Positions 38,988 to 48,077 of a DNA stretch of 64,000 bases are shown piece after piece. This stretch comes from Limibacillus halophilus (GTDB lineage Bacteria; Pseudomonadota; Alphaproteobacteria; Kiloniellales; CECT-8803), in contig NZ_JACHXA010000003.1 of the NCBI RefSeq assembly GCF_014191775.1, positions 372,001-436,000 on the forward strand, written 5' to 3'. Under the pieces are notes generated by a model, which had not been told where the DNA came from, ran no database searches, and saw nothing but the letters and a program-made list of their open reading frames with translations. The translations under genes and the position numbers were made by a program. Positions within the stretch are counted from its first letter, which is position 1, and each line of letters begins with the position of its first letter.

Positions 38988-40051
38988 TCCTCCAACCCCC
39001 GCACATCTTTCAAAAGATTAAAAAAGAGGGCCCAGGCAATCAGCAGAAAGGTGCCAGTTCCCATCATGATGAAAGACTTCTCAAGCAGCGTGAGATCAAG
39101 GGAATAGTAGTATCTGGCGATGAAATAGACTTCCAAAACAACGCCTGAGATTGCCAAGCCCCGCGAACCAGAAATGCCGGCTAGAACCAATGCCGGCAGC
39201 ACCGCCGATCCGGCAGGCGGCAGAATGCCCGTCACCGCCCCTGCGGTCGCCACCATCCCGACAATCAGCAGCTTTTCCTGCACCTCATCGACCTGGCGCC
39301 AGGCGATAGCGAAGGGCACCGCGATCGCCAAGTAATGAAACAACCGCGTCGCGTCTTCAAAGCGTGCGTTTCCGCCGTTGGGCGAATAGTCGAGATAGCC
39401 GTCGAAAAAGGCGGTCATCTCGAATAATCCAGCAAGTAGCAGACAGACGGTGGCCCCGGCGCGAAAGTCGAACTTGGCCGTGCCGAATAGCAGCAGGCAA
39501 ACCATAGCCAATATGACGACCGCCAATACCGGCGTAAGCTGCGCTTCGCTCGCATCATGGACCCACAGAGCAAGCAAAAAGAGTGCCAGAGCGGCAGCGA
39601 GGCCTTGCAAGAGTTGGCTGCTCCGCCAGCAAGCCGTTGCCACCGCAAAAGCCGTCGCAATCACGGTTGGTGCCCAGTAAGTCTCCAACTCGATCGCTAC
39701 CGCAAACACGATCAAACTGATTCCCGCAGCAGAGAGCGCGTCGGCAAAATGACCGGTAAAGCCAGCCGTAACCCGATTTCGCGCCAACGCGATCCCAGTA
39801 CTCAAAAACAGTGATCCGAGCAACAACGCGGGCAAAGTCATGTCGTCGATGTCGTCATCGAAGAAGGCGATGACCAGCGCTAGCGAGAAACCGAGCAGCA
39901 CCAGAGCCGTGAACCAAGCTGCAACGCCAAGTCCCAGCGACATGTACCAGGGCAGGTGATCGTCGCGCACGTTGCCCGTTTGATCGAGAAGCAGCGCAAC
40001 CTGGGCGTCGGCCAATCCAAATCGCTGGCACAGAAGGCTTCGGTTGATCAT
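38984..40051 (-). CDS. DUF4401 membrane protein
   Basis: The 355-residue protein has about ten hydrophobic helices after a short cytoplasmic start (MINRSLLCQRFGLADAQVALLL). The pattern matches DUF4401 proteins encoded with DUF2157. The role is unknown. The ATG at 40051 overlaps the DUF2157 stop as ATGA; the open frame extends further upstream but inside that gene. Its own stop overlaps the GDYXXLXY start in the same way, so the three are translated as a unit. Confidence 0.88.
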   Translation of the reverse strand: MINRSLLCQRFGLADAQVALLLDQTGNVRDDHLPWYMSLGLGVAAWFTALVLLGFSLALVIAFFDDDIDDMTLPALLLGSLFLSTGIALARNRVTAGFTGHFADALSAAGISLIVFAVAIELETYWAPTVIATAFAVATACWRSSQLLQGLAAALALFLLALWVHDASEAQLTPVLAVVILAMVCLLLFGTAKFDFRAGATVCLLLAGLFEMTAFFDGYLDYSPNGGNARFEDATRLFHYLAIAVPFAIAWRQVDEVQEKLLIVGMVATAGAVTGILPPAGSAVLPALVLAGISGSRGLAISGVVLEVYFIARYYYSLDLTLLEKSFIMMGTGTFLLIAWALFFNLLKDVRGLEE

Positions 40052-41088
40052 GACGCTACGACCTTGCTGTGACGCTGGTAGTGGCGAAACAACAAACCGA
40101 GGACGGTAAGGCAGCAGAAACTCCAGAAAACCAGCAGACCCCAACTTGCCAAGCCCGCCCCCAAGTCAAAGCTCCAGTCGCCGATGGCCGATTCGATTCC
40201 ACGTGCGCCCAGCATCGCGAAAAAGGCGGCAACTCCTAAAAGGACGATGGTAAGCGCGGCGAGATCGAACAGGCGCGATCCGTAAATACGCCAGGCAAGC
40301 GCGCAAGCAAAACAAAAGGCGAGCGCACCGAGACCGCTTTGCATGAAAACAGACCCCGTAAATACGCTTTCAAACAGAAATTGCACCGCGGACACGAACA
40401 GATGCCCGAGGAAGGCGAACAGCAGGAAGTGGCGCGGCCAGACCGCCCTCAACCATTCGAACCCCGCCGCGCGCCCGGCTTCGAAAGCAACTAAAAACAG
40501 GCCCGGTATCATCGACCAAAGGACCATCGCATGATCCCAGGTCACGGCTCTCAACGGCAGGAATACCTGATGCAGGAATGTCCAGCAGCCCAGATAGACA
40601 ACTAAGCCCCAGAGCACCCAATGTGCGGCGCTGCGGGACAGCAGCACCCAGGGCAGTGTCAGGAATGCCCAGGCGGTGAAAAGCTCATAAGTATCGGCGC
40701 CGGTTTGATAGACTTGCCCGGTCACCGCCAAAAGCAGCCCCGTCATGACAGTCGCCCCGATCAGGGCAACCTGCCCGACCAAACGCTGCGACCCGGCGAC
40801 CATCGCCAGGATGGCGAACGACAAGACGCCCACTTCCAAAACGGAGAACTTCTGCCAACGGGTCAGTTCATCCCAGTTAAAGGCGAAGAAAAAAATAACA
40901 CCTGAAAGGAAATGACCAGCCCCCAGCGCCAGCAGCGCGTGGCCTGTCCAGCGCCTCCAGAAAACCCGGTCCCGGGCCAGATAGGCAGCCTCGGCAAAGG
41001 CCATACCACCCAGCAAACTGCCCCTACGCATGCGAACCAGGTCGCCAAGGTCGACGGCCTTTTGGGTCAAAGCGATCCACCTTCCCAT
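40048..41088 (-). CDS. DUF2157 membrane protein
   Basis: The 346-residue protein begins with a soluble DUF2157 N-terminal part (MGRWIALTQKAVDLGDLVRM) and continues with about ten hydrophobic helices (such as HALLALGAGHFLSGVIFFFAFNWDEL near 48-73, the most conserved block of the family). Function is unknown. The open frame extends 72 codons upstream without a ribosome-binding site, so the ATG at 41088 is chosen by family fit. It heads the operon with DUF4401 and GDYXXLXY genes. A 260-base gap without a recognisable gene lies upstream. Confidence 0.87.
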   Translation of the reverse strand: MGRWIALTQKAVDLGDLVRMRRGSLLGGMAFAEAAYLARDRVFWRRWTGHALLALGAGHFLSGVIFFFAFNWDELTRWQKFSVLEVGVLSFAILAMVAGSQRLVGQVALIGATVMTGLLLAVTGQVYQTGADTYELFTAWAFLTLPWVLLSRSAAHWVLWGLVVYLGCWTFLHQVFLPLRAVTWDHAMVLWSMIPGLFLVAFEAGRAAGFEWLRAVWPRHFLLFAFLGHLFVSAVQFLFESVFTGSVFMQSGLGALAFCFACALAWRIYGSRLFDLAALTIVLLGVAAFFAMLGARGIESAIGDWSFDLGAGLASWGLLVFWSFCCLTVLGLLFRHYQRHSKVVAS

Positions 41089-41349
41089 AGTACAACTTAT
41101 GCTGGCTAGCCTAATGCCGGGAAAAAACCGCCGCAAGCAAATGCAACCGGCCATCCGGACAGATCGCAAGGTTAAAGATGCGAAACCAACCCCTGCTTGG
41201 GGGATTACTCTGTCGTGGGCTTTGGCATAGACGGCGGCAAATGAAATTTGCACGAGGTTGCCAGTAGAGATTCGAGCTTGTCCGTAAATCGCGGCGCTAA
41301 ACAACCATAGTGTGGCAAATAGGTGATATTCGAGCAGGCGCTGATTTTT

Positions 41350-42291
41350 CTAGTTTTGTCGCTTCTCCAGCGCGGGCTCCATTCCCGGTAGCACTTCGGG
41401 GAATCCCGCGGCGCGCAGTTCAACGCCCAGGCGGTCTTCCAACAGGCGGACGGCTTCTGTGGACCAAGCCTTGTCGCCGTAGCGCTTGCGCGCTTCCTCG
41501 AACAAGGCTCCTGTCAATTCCGCCAACGGCAGAGGTGTCGCGGTATCGCGCGCCAGATCCAAAGTGAGGTTCATATCCTTGAGCGCCAAATCCATTGTGA
41601 AAGCGCAGTTATAGGAACCGTTCAGGACCAACTGACCCTCGGTTTCGTGGGCGAAGGAGTTGCCGGATGAAATGCGAATGCCGTGGTAAGCCTTGGCAAG
41701 GTCCACGCCGGCCCGTTTGGCCAACATCAAGGCCTCGCCGCTGGCCAGCAGATGGACAAAAGCCAGCATGTTGGTGATGACCTTGACGACCGAGGCCGCG
41801 CCGATCGGACCCATGTGCTCTATTTCACCGCCCATGATCTGGAGGAGAGGCATGGCGCGCGCGACATCGGCCTCCTCCCCGCCGACAAGGATGGAAATTT
41901 CACCGGTCCAGGCACGATTGGCGCCGCCCGTTATCGGCGCTTCAACAACGGCGAGTCCGAGATCGACTGCGGCTTGGGCGTGCGCCTTCATCTCGGCGTC
42001 GTCCGTCGTCGACATCTCGATCCAGAGGGCACCGCGAGGGAGCGAGGCCAACAGTCCGGTATCTCCGGGCACCACTGCCGCCACGGCGCGCGGATTAGGC
42101 AAGGACGTCACCGCGGCTTGAGCATCGGCAGCGGCCTCCGCAATACTGCCAGCCCAAACGGCACCCTCGGCAAGTAGGCCGGCTGCGCGCTCCCGGTCCA
42201 GGTCGTGAACCGTTAGTTCATGTCCCGCTTTCAGGAGATTACGGGCCAGCGGATACCCAACATTCCCCAGACCGATGAAGGCTACCTTCAT
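41350..42291 (-). CDS. NAD(P)-dependent beta-hydroxyacid dehydrogenase (HIBADH family)
   Basis: The 313-residue protein has the Rossmann start KVAFIGLGNVGYPLARNLLKAGH, the substrate-binding EAPITGGANRAWTGEISILVGG near 115-137 and the catalytic lysine in AASVVKVITNMLAFVHLL near 165. Members oxidise 3-hydroxyisobutyrate, tartronate or similar beta-hydroxyacids. It lies 15 bases downstream of an enolase-superfamily dehydratase gene, so together they may degrade a sugar acid or a related hydroxyacid. The true substrate is unknown. Confidence 0.9.
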   Translation of the reverse strand: MKVAFIGLGNVGYPLARNLLKAGHELTVHDLDRERAAGLLAEGAVWAGSIAEAAADAQAAVTSLPNPRAVAAVVPGDTGLLASLPRGALWIEMSTTDDAEMKAHAQAAVDLGLAVVEAPITGGANRAWTGEISILVGGEEADVARAMPLLQIMGGEIEHMGPIGAASVVKVITNMLAFVHLLASGEALMLAKRAGVDLAKAYHGIRISSGNSFAHETEGQLVLNGSYNCAFTMDLALKDMNLTLDLARDTATPLPLAELTGALFEEARKRYGDKAWSTEAVRLLEDRLGVELRAAGFPEVLPGMEPALEKRQN

Positions 42292-42306
42292 AAGTTCTTC
42301 GCTCCT

Positions 42307-43509
42307 CTATCTGATGGGATCGCTAGCTGGAACGAGGTGCAGATCGCTGCCCTCGTAGGGGTGCGCTAGCGCAACTTCCTCATTTAACTCAACACCCAAA
42401 CCAGGATCGTCGGGCGGAATCACGTAGCCTTCCTCCCAGCGAATCGGCTTTTTGAGAATGCTGCTGTGAAATCCACCCCAGGTTTCTATGGATTCCAAGA
42501 TCAGGAAGTTTGGTGTGCAGGCACTAATCTGAATGTTCGCAGCACCTTCGATCGGCCCGCAGTAAAGGTGCGGCGCGATCTGCGCATAATAGGCCTCGGC
42601 CATGCCCGCGATCTTTTTGGCTTCGAGCAATCCGCCTACCCGCCCTAACGCCATTTGCAGGATCGAGGCTGCGCCACACTGCAGAACACGAGCGAATTCG
42701 TACTTGGTCGTCAAACGCTCACCCGTGGCAATTGGGATTCGGGTCTGACGCGCGACCTTGGCCATCTCTTCAGGCATCTCCGGTGGTGTCGGCTCTTCAA
42801 ACCAAAGCGGGTCGTAAGGCTCAAGGCGTCGCGCCAGTCGAATGGCGCCCGACGTCGTGAACTGACCGTGTGTTCCAAACAACAGATCGCAGCGCGTGCC
42901 GACGGCCTCCCGGATGCGCTTGCAAAAAAGCGCGCTCCGCTCAAGGGATTCCAGGCTGGGCTGACGCGGATCAAAGGCAGAATAGGGGCCGGCCGGGTCG
43001 AACTTCAGCGCCGTAAATCCCTGGTTCATGTACTCCACTGCCCGTTCTGCGGCGGCATCGGGATCGCTATAAACCGGCGAGGGCGCATAGGCGCCCCCCT
43101 CCTCCGGGCGTGGATAAAGATAGGTATAGCTCCGCAAGCGCTCATGCACTTTGCCACCCAACAACTCATACACGGGCTTGTTCAACGCTTTGCCCAGGAT
43201 GTCCCAGCAGGCCATCTCCAAGCCGCTCAAGACACCCATCAGCGAGATATCCGGCCGTTGGGAATAGCCCTGGCTGTAAACATTGCGCCAAAGCCGCTCA
43301 ATCCGGAAAGGATCGCTCCCTTCAACATGTCGGCTGAAGACATCCTCGATCATGGCGACGACAGCGGCAGGCCCGACTGTGGCATTATAGACCTCGCCGA
43401 CGCCTTCGATCCCATCGTCGGTCACTAACTTCACGAAAATGAAGTATCGCCCCCCGGCAAGGGGTGGCGGATTGCCAACCACGAAAGTCTTGAGATCACG
43501 AATCCTCAT
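42307..43509 (-). CDS. Enolase-superfamily (mandelate racemase type) sugar-acid dehydratase
   Basis: The 400-residue protein has the two-domain fold of mandelate racemase/muconate lactonizing enzymes. Metal ligands are seen in order: CDLLFGTHGQF near 205-215, WFEEPTPPE near 235-243 and IPIATGERL near 258-266, and a histidine base lies in IAPHLYCGPIEG near 310. The arrangement resembles galactonate or mannonate dehydratases, with conversion of an aldonic acid to a 2-keto-3-deoxy acid. It probably shares a transcript with the dehydrogenase downstream. Precise substrate is not deducible. Confidence 0.87.
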   Translation of the reverse strand: MRIRDLKTFVVGNPPPLAGGRYFIFVKLVTDDGIEGVGEVYNATVGPAAVVAMIEDVFSRHVEGSDPFRIERLWRNVYSQGYSQRPDISLMGVLSGLEMACWDILGKALNKPVYELLGGKVHERLRSYTYLYPRPEEGGAYAPSPVYSDPDAAAERAVEYMNQGFTALKFDPAGPYSAFDPRQPSLESLERSALFCKRIREAVGTRCDLLFGTHGQFTTSGAIRLARRLEPYDPLWFEEPTPPEMPEEMAKVARQTRIPIATGERLTTKYEFARVLQCGAASILQMALGRVGGLLEAKKIAGMAEAYYAQIAPHLYCGPIEGAANIQISACTPNFLILESIETWGGFHSSILKKPIRWEEGYVIPPDDPGLGVELNEEVALAHPYEGSDLHLVPASDPIR

Positions 43510-43685
43510 ACGGCAAATCCTTTGGCCTCGGCGCGCGGATGCTGCGAATCGCGTCGAGTATGAAGGAAGGCGTTATAATGCCAATGCCAAAGAACGACAT
43601 CATGGTGACGCTTTTTCTTTGGCCTTTTGCCATTCAAGGGCCAAAATTTGTGATCCGCACAGAGCTTTGCCGACAGGAGCAGAAA

Positions 43686-44054
43686 ATGCATGGTTCAAGA
43701 TTGGGATCACTGGTCATTGATTGCCAAACCGATGATCTCGCGGCGGCCGCTGAGTTCTGGGCGCAGGCGCTGGGTTATGAGGTCGGCGATGCTAGCGGAC
43801 CCTACGTCGATCTCGTCGGGCCGGATGGCGAGGTCAAAGTGCTGGTCCAGAAGGTCGAGCATGAAGCGCGGGTCCACCTCGACATCGAAACCGACGACCA
43901 AGAGGCGGAAGCAAGTCGTCTGGAAGCGCTCGGCGCCAAGCGTATCGCCAAGATTAAGCGCTGGATTGTTCTGGAGGCACCCAGCGGGCATCGCTTCTGT
44001 GTCGTCAACCCGCAACGCAAGGACTTTCCCGACAGTGCGAATCGTTGGCCATGA
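43686..44054 (+). CDS. VOC/glyoxalase-like domain protein
   Basis: The 122-residue protein has a single vicinal-oxygen-chelate domain with two beta-alpha-beta-beta-beta units: GSLVIDCQTDDLAAAAEFWAQ near 5-25 and VHLDIETDDQEAEASRLEAL near 62-81, ending with PSGHRFCVVNPQ. It belongs to the Glyoxalase_6-like group; no reaction is known. AGGAG lies seven bases before the ATG at 43686. Its TGA overlaps an ATG at 44051 in ATGA, suggesting coupling with the lipocalin gene. Confidence 0.85.
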   Translation: MHGSRLGSLVIDCQTDDLAAAAEFWAQALGYEVGDASGPYVDLVGPDGEVKVLVQKVEHEARVHLDIETDDQEAEASRLEALGAKRIAKIKRWIVLEAPSGHRFCVVNPQRKDFPDSANRWP

Positions 44055-44095
44055 CCGCCTTTGACTTTGAAGCAAATCGCGCCAAGCTTAATGGT

Positions 44096-44683
44096 ATGAG
44101 GAAATGGCCACACCTGCTCGCCGTGCTTGGGCTTGCCCTGCTGTTTGAACCCACTCGGGCTCCTGCGCAAGACCAGACCGTAAATCCAATCCTCAATTTC
44201 GAGATCGGCCGCTATCTCGGTTTGTGGCACGAGATCGCCAGCATTCCCGCTTGGTTTCAGGAAGACTGCGTGGCCCGAGCAACCGCGACCTATGCGCTCG
44301 CTGAAGAGCCCGGACGGCTCACCGTTCTCAACGCCTGTCAGACGGCTGGCGGCGGAAGGACGGAAGCCGAAGGCAGGGCCCGTCTCACGGGCGCGCTCAA
44401 CCGTGGTGCCTTGGAGGTAACCTTCGTCGAAATCTTCGGCTGGTGGCTCTGGCCCGCTGCGGGCGACTACACCATCATCGCCCTGGACGACGATTACCGA
44501 TGGTCCGCCGTTGGGCATCCCTCGCGTGATTACGGCTGGATACTTTCACGCGAGGAGAGTTTGTCCGACGAAACCCTGAAGATGATCGCCGCACACTTCC
44601 GCGCCGCAGGATACGATACCTGCCGTATCCTGACGACGCCTCGCCAGGACGGCGAGGCTCGGGTGCCACTTTGCGAAGATTAA
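44096..44683 (+). CDS. Bacterial lipocalin (Blc-like)
   Basis: Starting at 44096 the protein has 195 residues and a signal peptide (MRKWPHLLAVLGLALLFEPTRAPAQ, cleavage after AQ). The mature part has the lipocalin signature DIGRYLGLWHEIASIP-like block near 31-46, then WFQEDCVARATATYAL, as in Blc and apolipoprotein D relatives; three cysteines are present. Blc members bind fatty acids or lysophospholipids at the envelope. There is no lipobox, so it should be soluble in the periplasm. The ATG at 44051 overlaps the VOC stop and is an alternative start that would add 15 residues before the signal peptide. Confidence 0.88.
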   Translation: MRKWPHLLAVLGLALLFEPTRAPAQDQTVNPILNFEIGRYLGLWHEIASIPAWFQEDCVARATATYALAEEPGRLTVLNACQTAGGGRTEAEGRARLTGALNRGALEVTFVEIFGWWLWPAAGDYTIIALDDDYRWSAVGHPSRDYGWILSREESLSDETLKMIAAHFRAAGYDTCRILTTPRQDGEARVPLCED

Positions 44684-44690
44684 GTTCGCA

Positions 44691-45302
44691 TCAATCGATC
44701 GGGTTTTGACTCGGCTCGCCCTGCTCGCCCTCAAAGGGAGTCTGCGCCTTCTCGTTTTGCTGCTGACGCTCGGTACCCTTCGCGCTCTTCCTGGCCTTTT
44801 CAACCGACGCATTCAATTCGCTCTGGCTGCACAAGCCGAGAAGCACCGGATCGCGCGGGCGAATGTTAGCACTGTTCCAATGTGACCGCTCTCGCACCGC
44901 ATGAATGGTGTTTTTGGTGGTGCCGATCATTTTGCCGATCTGAGCATCCGAAAGCTCCGGGTGATGGCGCAGCAGCCAGGCAACGCCATCGGGCTTGTCC
45001 TGGCGCTTGGCGAGCGGCGTGTAGCGCGGACCCTTGGTGCGTTTTGCAGGCTGCGGCAGGTTCTGCTTCGCCAACTCCAGGCGCACGGAGGCGTCGGCCT
45101 CGCCGCGTTCCAGCTCTTCCTTGGTCAACTGACCGTTGGCAACAGGGTCCAGGCCGTGAATCCCGGTGGCCACTTCGCCGTCGGCTATGCCCTGAACCTC
45201 CAGCACATGCAAACCGCAGAAGTCAGCGATCTGGTCGAAGCTCAGTTTCGTGTTGTCAACCAGCCATACGGCCGTTGCCTTGGGCATGAGGGGGGTAGCC
45301 AT
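44691..45302 (-). CDS. trcR: Cell-cycle transcriptional regulator TrcR (DUF1013)
   Basis: The 203-residue protein matches the alphaproteobacterial DUF1013/TrcR family throughout: MPKATAVWLVDNTKLSFDQI, then FCGLHVLEVQGIADGEVA near 25-42, and a helix-turn-helix-like HPELSDAQIGKMIGTTKNTI near 110-130. The C-terminus is charged and low-complexity (KSAKGTERQQQNEKAQ). The family is thought to bind DNA in cell-cycle control. The start at 45302 is fixed by a strong Shine-Dalgarno site, AAAGGAGGT, four bases upstream. It converges on the lipocalin gene. Confidence 0.92.
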   Translation of the reverse strand: MATPLMPKATAVWLVDNTKLSFDQIADFCGLHVLEVQGIADGEVATGIHGLDPVANGQLTKEELERGEADASVRLELAKQNLPQPAKRTKGPRYTPLAKRQDKPDGVAWLLRHHPELSDAQIGKMIGTTKNTIHAVRERSHWNSANIRPRDPVLLGLCSQSELNASVEKARKSAKGTERQQQNEKAQTPFEGEQGEPSQNPID

Positions 45303-45432
45303 AGAACCTCCTTTTAGCGGGGGGCGTCTCATACGTCCCACCGACTGCACCATCCAACGAATGGACAGTGACTTTTAAACAATCATGGAATTGGGGCGGA
45401 ATATACGGACTCCCTCGCTGCGGATAAAGCCC

Positions 45433-46449
45433 TTATGCGACCTCCAACATGATCTTTCCGATATGGTTGGACGATTCCATCAACGCATGAGCAGCTGCGG
45501 CATGCTCCAGGGAAAAGGTTTTGTGGATGACCGGAGCGATCCGACCCGCCTCGATCAAAGGCCAGACCCGCTTGAGAAGCGCCTGGGCTATTGCTGATTT
45601 GAAAGCCACGTCGCGGGCCCGCAAAGTCGATCCCGTGACCGTCAAGCGCTTCAGCATGATCGATTGAAAGTTAATTTCGGCCACCGGCCCGCCCAGGAAG
45701 GCAATGAAAACCAACCGCCCGTCCGGCGCCAAAGCTTTGATATCGCGCGCGATATAATCGCCGCCGACCATGTCGAGGATAACGTTGACGCCCTTGCCAT
45801 CCGTCGCCTCCTTGACGACCTCAACGAAATCGTCATCCCGATAGTTGATCGCGCGTTCTGCGCCGAGCCGCAGACAGGCCTCCAGTTTTTCTGGGGATCC
45901 CGCTGTTGCGAATACGCGCGATCCCAAAGCCGTGGCAAGTTGAATGGCCGTGGTTCCGATACCGCTGGATCCCCCGTGCACCAAAAGCGATTCGCCCGGC
46001 TGCAATCCAGCACGATCGAACACATTGCTCCAAACCGTGAAGAAGGTTTCCGGCAAGGCTGCCGCCGCAATGAAATCCAGGCCTGCTGGAATCGGCAGGC
46101 ATTGCTCCACCGGCGCTGCGCAGTACTGGGCGTAGCCACCACCTGTTACTAAAGCGGTTACGGTATTTCCAAGAGAAAGCGACTGAACGCCTTCACCCAA
46201 GGCCACGATCTCTCCGGCAATCTCCAAGCCCGGTATATCGGACGCCCCCGGCGGCGGCGGATAGTTGCCGGCACGCTGCAATACATCGGGGCGGTTGACA
46301 CCTGCTGCACGAACGCGGAGCAACACCTCACCCGGCTTGGGAACCGGCAGCGGTCGTCGCGACGGGATAAGGACCTCGGGCCCACCCGGCTCCCTGATCT
46401 CAATGACGGTCATCTCATCTGGCAGGTTACCGGGTAAAGACGCACTCAT
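45433..46449 (-). CDS. NAD(P)H-quinone oxidoreductase (zinc-free MDR family)
   Basis: The 338-residue protein is a medium-chain reductase of the quinone oxidoreductase/PIG3 type. It has the N-terminal VIEIREPGGPEVLIPSRRP, AAGVNRPDVLQRAGNYPPPP near 62, ALPETFFTVWSNVF near 143 and the nucleotide motif VHGGSSGIGTTAIQLATALG near 165-184; zinc ligands of alcohol dehydrogenases are absent. It would reduce quinones or similar electrophiles with NADPH. GGGAG lies eight bases before the ATG at 46449; another ATG at 46413 could also serve. Divergent from a DUF1192 gene. Confidence 0.9.
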   Translation of the reverse strand: MSASLPGNLPDEMTVIEIREPGGPEVLIPSRRPLPVPKPGEVLLRVRAAGVNRPDVLQRAGNYPPPPGASDIPGLEIAGEIVALGEGVQSLSLGNTVTALVTGGGYAQYCAAPVEQCLPIPAGLDFIAAAALPETFFTVWSNVFDRAGLQPGESLLVHGGSSGIGTTAIQLATALGSRVFATAGSPEKLEACLRLGAERAINYRDDDFVEVVKEATDGKGVNVILDMVGGDYIARDIKALAPDGRLVFIAFLGGPVAEINFQSIMLKRLTVTGSTLRARDVAFKSAIAQALLKRVWPLIEAGRIAPVIHKTFSLEHAAAAHALMESSNHIGKIMLEVA

Positions 46450-46567
46450 AATCATCGCTCCCTTGGCTGCGGCTGGACCCAGGTCTAGTATGCCAACGGA
46501 CAGCGGCGCAAGCCCCGGCGATAAGTTGGCAATAGCAGCGTTATTCATTGCAGGGAGGAACCAAAGT

Positions 46568-46750
46568 ATGGATAGCGACGACCTGGAACCCCGCGCAAAG
46601 AAGGCCATTCTAAAAGACTTGGAAATCATGGGTGTTGCCGAGCTTGAAGATTATATCGCAGGGCTGCGGAGCGAGATCGAACGCGCTCAGGCCGTTATTG
46701 ATCGCAAGCAAAGCCACCGCGGTACCGCCGAAAGCCTTTTCAAGTCTTAA
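46568..46750 (+). CDS. DUF1192 small protein
   Basis: The 60-residue protein is acidic at the N-terminus and helical, with the DUF1192 core VAELEDYIAGLRSEIERAQAVI near 22-43, which looks like a short coiled coil. AGGGAGGA lies about eight bases upstream of the ATG at 46568. The family is restricted mainly to Alphaproteobacteria and has no known role. Its stop overlaps by four bases that of the converging small membrane protein gene. Confidence 0.88.
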   Translation: MDSDDLEPRAKKAILKDLEIMGVAELEDYIAGLRSEIERAQAVIDRKQSHRGTAESLFKS

Positions 46751-47001
46751 GCGGGCCCGCCACCGGATTCCTCCAATCCGCGCTTCGCAGTTGCGCGCAT
46801 GAAGAGGAACCAACCGATAATCCCAAGTACCAGAACGATGACCAACCACCCGATACGCGGCGCAAAGGGGCAACGGGTGTCAGGCCCCACACGCCAAGCG
46901 CCGCCGCGCGGTGACAAAATCACATGCAGCAACGGCAAGACGTAAAAGCCAAGGATGAAGGCCCAGGCCAGAAGCGTTTCGGAAAGCGGCTGATCCATCA
47001 T
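46747..47001 (-). CDS. Small two-helix membrane protein, unknown
   Basis: The 84-residue protein has two hydrophobic helices (LLAWAFILGFYVLPLLHVIL and GWLVIVLVLGIIGWFLF), separated by a loop with SPRGGAWRVGPDTRCP, and a basic C-terminal tail. It is reminiscent of the two-helix PLDc_N type but I cannot assign a family. Two adjacent ATGs (47001 and 46998) are possible starts, and an open TTG lies at 47022. No good ribosome-binding site is visible. Confidence 0.6.
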   Translation of the reverse strand: MMDQPLSETLLAWAFILGFYVLPLLHVILSPRGGAWRVGPDTRCPFAPRIGWLVIVLVLGIIGWFLFMRATAKRGLEESGGGPA

Positions 47002-47142
47002 GCGGCAATAGTGCGTCCTCAAACCCCCGTCGCCAAGTCACAAGTAGGTTTGTCGTTCGTTTTCGCCCTTTAACCGAGCCCGCGACCTCGCTATCACTGC
47101 GGAATGCATACAGGAACGAAGCAAACGAAAGGAATGCAAATC

Positions 47143-47925
47143 ATGTTGCAGGGTAAGACCGCCATCGTCACGGGCTCCACCAGCGGCATCGGCCTAGGCA
47201 TCGCCGAGGCGCTGGCAGCGCAGGGTTGCCGTATCGTGCTCAATGGGCTGGGCGACGCAACCGAAATAGAGGACACCCGCCGCGAGCTCGCCGAAAGTAA
47301 AGGTGTCGACGTGGCCTACGATGGCGCCGACATGACCCGGCCCGATGAAATCGCCGCCATGGTCAAAGGCGCCGCTGTACGCTTTGGAAGCGCCGATATC
47401 CTAGTCAATAATGCCGGGATTCAACATACAAGCACGATAGAGGCGTTCCCGCGCGACCGTTGGGACGCCGTCATCGCGATCAATCTGTCCGCCATCTTCC
47501 ATGCGACGCAAGCCGCGCTTCCATTCATGCGCAAGGCGGGTTGGGGCCGTATCATTAACGTGGCGTCGGCCCACGGTCTGGTGGCGTCGGCCAACAAATC
47601 AGCCTACGTCGCAGCCAAGCACGGCGCGGTAGGACTGACCAAGGTCACCGCCCTGGAAACCGCCGGCAGCGGCATCACCTGCAATGCCATTTGCCCGGGC
47701 TGGGTGCGCACCCCCCTCGTCGAGCGTCAAATCGAGGCCCTTGCCGCTAAGGAGAATTGCAGCATTGATGAAGCAGCCGTTGAATTGTTGAAAGCCAAGC
47801 AACCGTCCAAGCAATTCGTGACACCGCAACAAATCGGCGCGTTGGCTGCTTTCCTCTGTTCGTCGGCGGCCGAACAAATCACCGGCTCCACACAGTCGAT
47901 CGACGGTGGCTGGACCGCCCAGTAG
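47143..47925 (+). CDS. bdhA: D-3-hydroxybutyrate dehydrogenase
   Basis: The 260-residue SDR interconverts 3-hydroxybutyrate and acetoacetate with NAD. It has TGSTSGIGLGIAEAL at 10-24, NNAGIQHTSTIEAFP near 90, and the catalytic SAHGLVAS...YVAAKHG near 140-160; the GIQH and ICPGWVRTPLVERQI motifs are specific to BdhA, and the length is exactly that of known BdhA. The ATG at 47143 lies nine bases after AAAGGA. With acetoacetyl-CoA synthetase at 30497 it suggests polyhydroxybutyrate or ketone-body use. A candidate small RNA gene lies 150 bases downstream. Confidence 0.94.
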   Translation: MLQGKTAIVTGSTSGIGLGIAEALAAQGCRIVLNGLGDATEIEDTRRELAESKGVDVAYDGADMTRPDEIAAMVKGAAVRFGSADILVNNAGIQHTSTIEAFPRDRWDAVIAINLSAIFHATQAALPFMRKAGWGRIINVASAHGLVASANKSAYVAAKHGAVGLTKVTALETAGSGITCNAICPGWVRTPLVERQIEALAAKENCSIDEAAVELLKAKQPSKQFVTPQQIGALAAFLCSSAAEQITGSTQSIDGGWTAQ

Positions 47926-48077
47926 GGGGATCTACCAAGTCAATGCGAAGGCGGCTCATCTAGGATCCGCCCAAACCGCCAATAATGGAAACTCGTCCAA
48001 CAATCGACCCTGAATAAAGATCGCAATTATTTGCGTAAAATTTAATCAATTGTTAAGGACTTTAATATTATTGTAGA

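Noticed and set aside
41190-41206. CCCC-TGCTT-GGGG considered as a terminator between the dehydrogenase and DUF2157 genes
   Set aside because: Four base pairs and no T-run on either side.
48043-48071. TATTAT at 48066 as the -10 box of the small RNA promoter
   Set aside because: No acceptable -35 box lies 16-18 bases upstream, so the promoter is left undefined.
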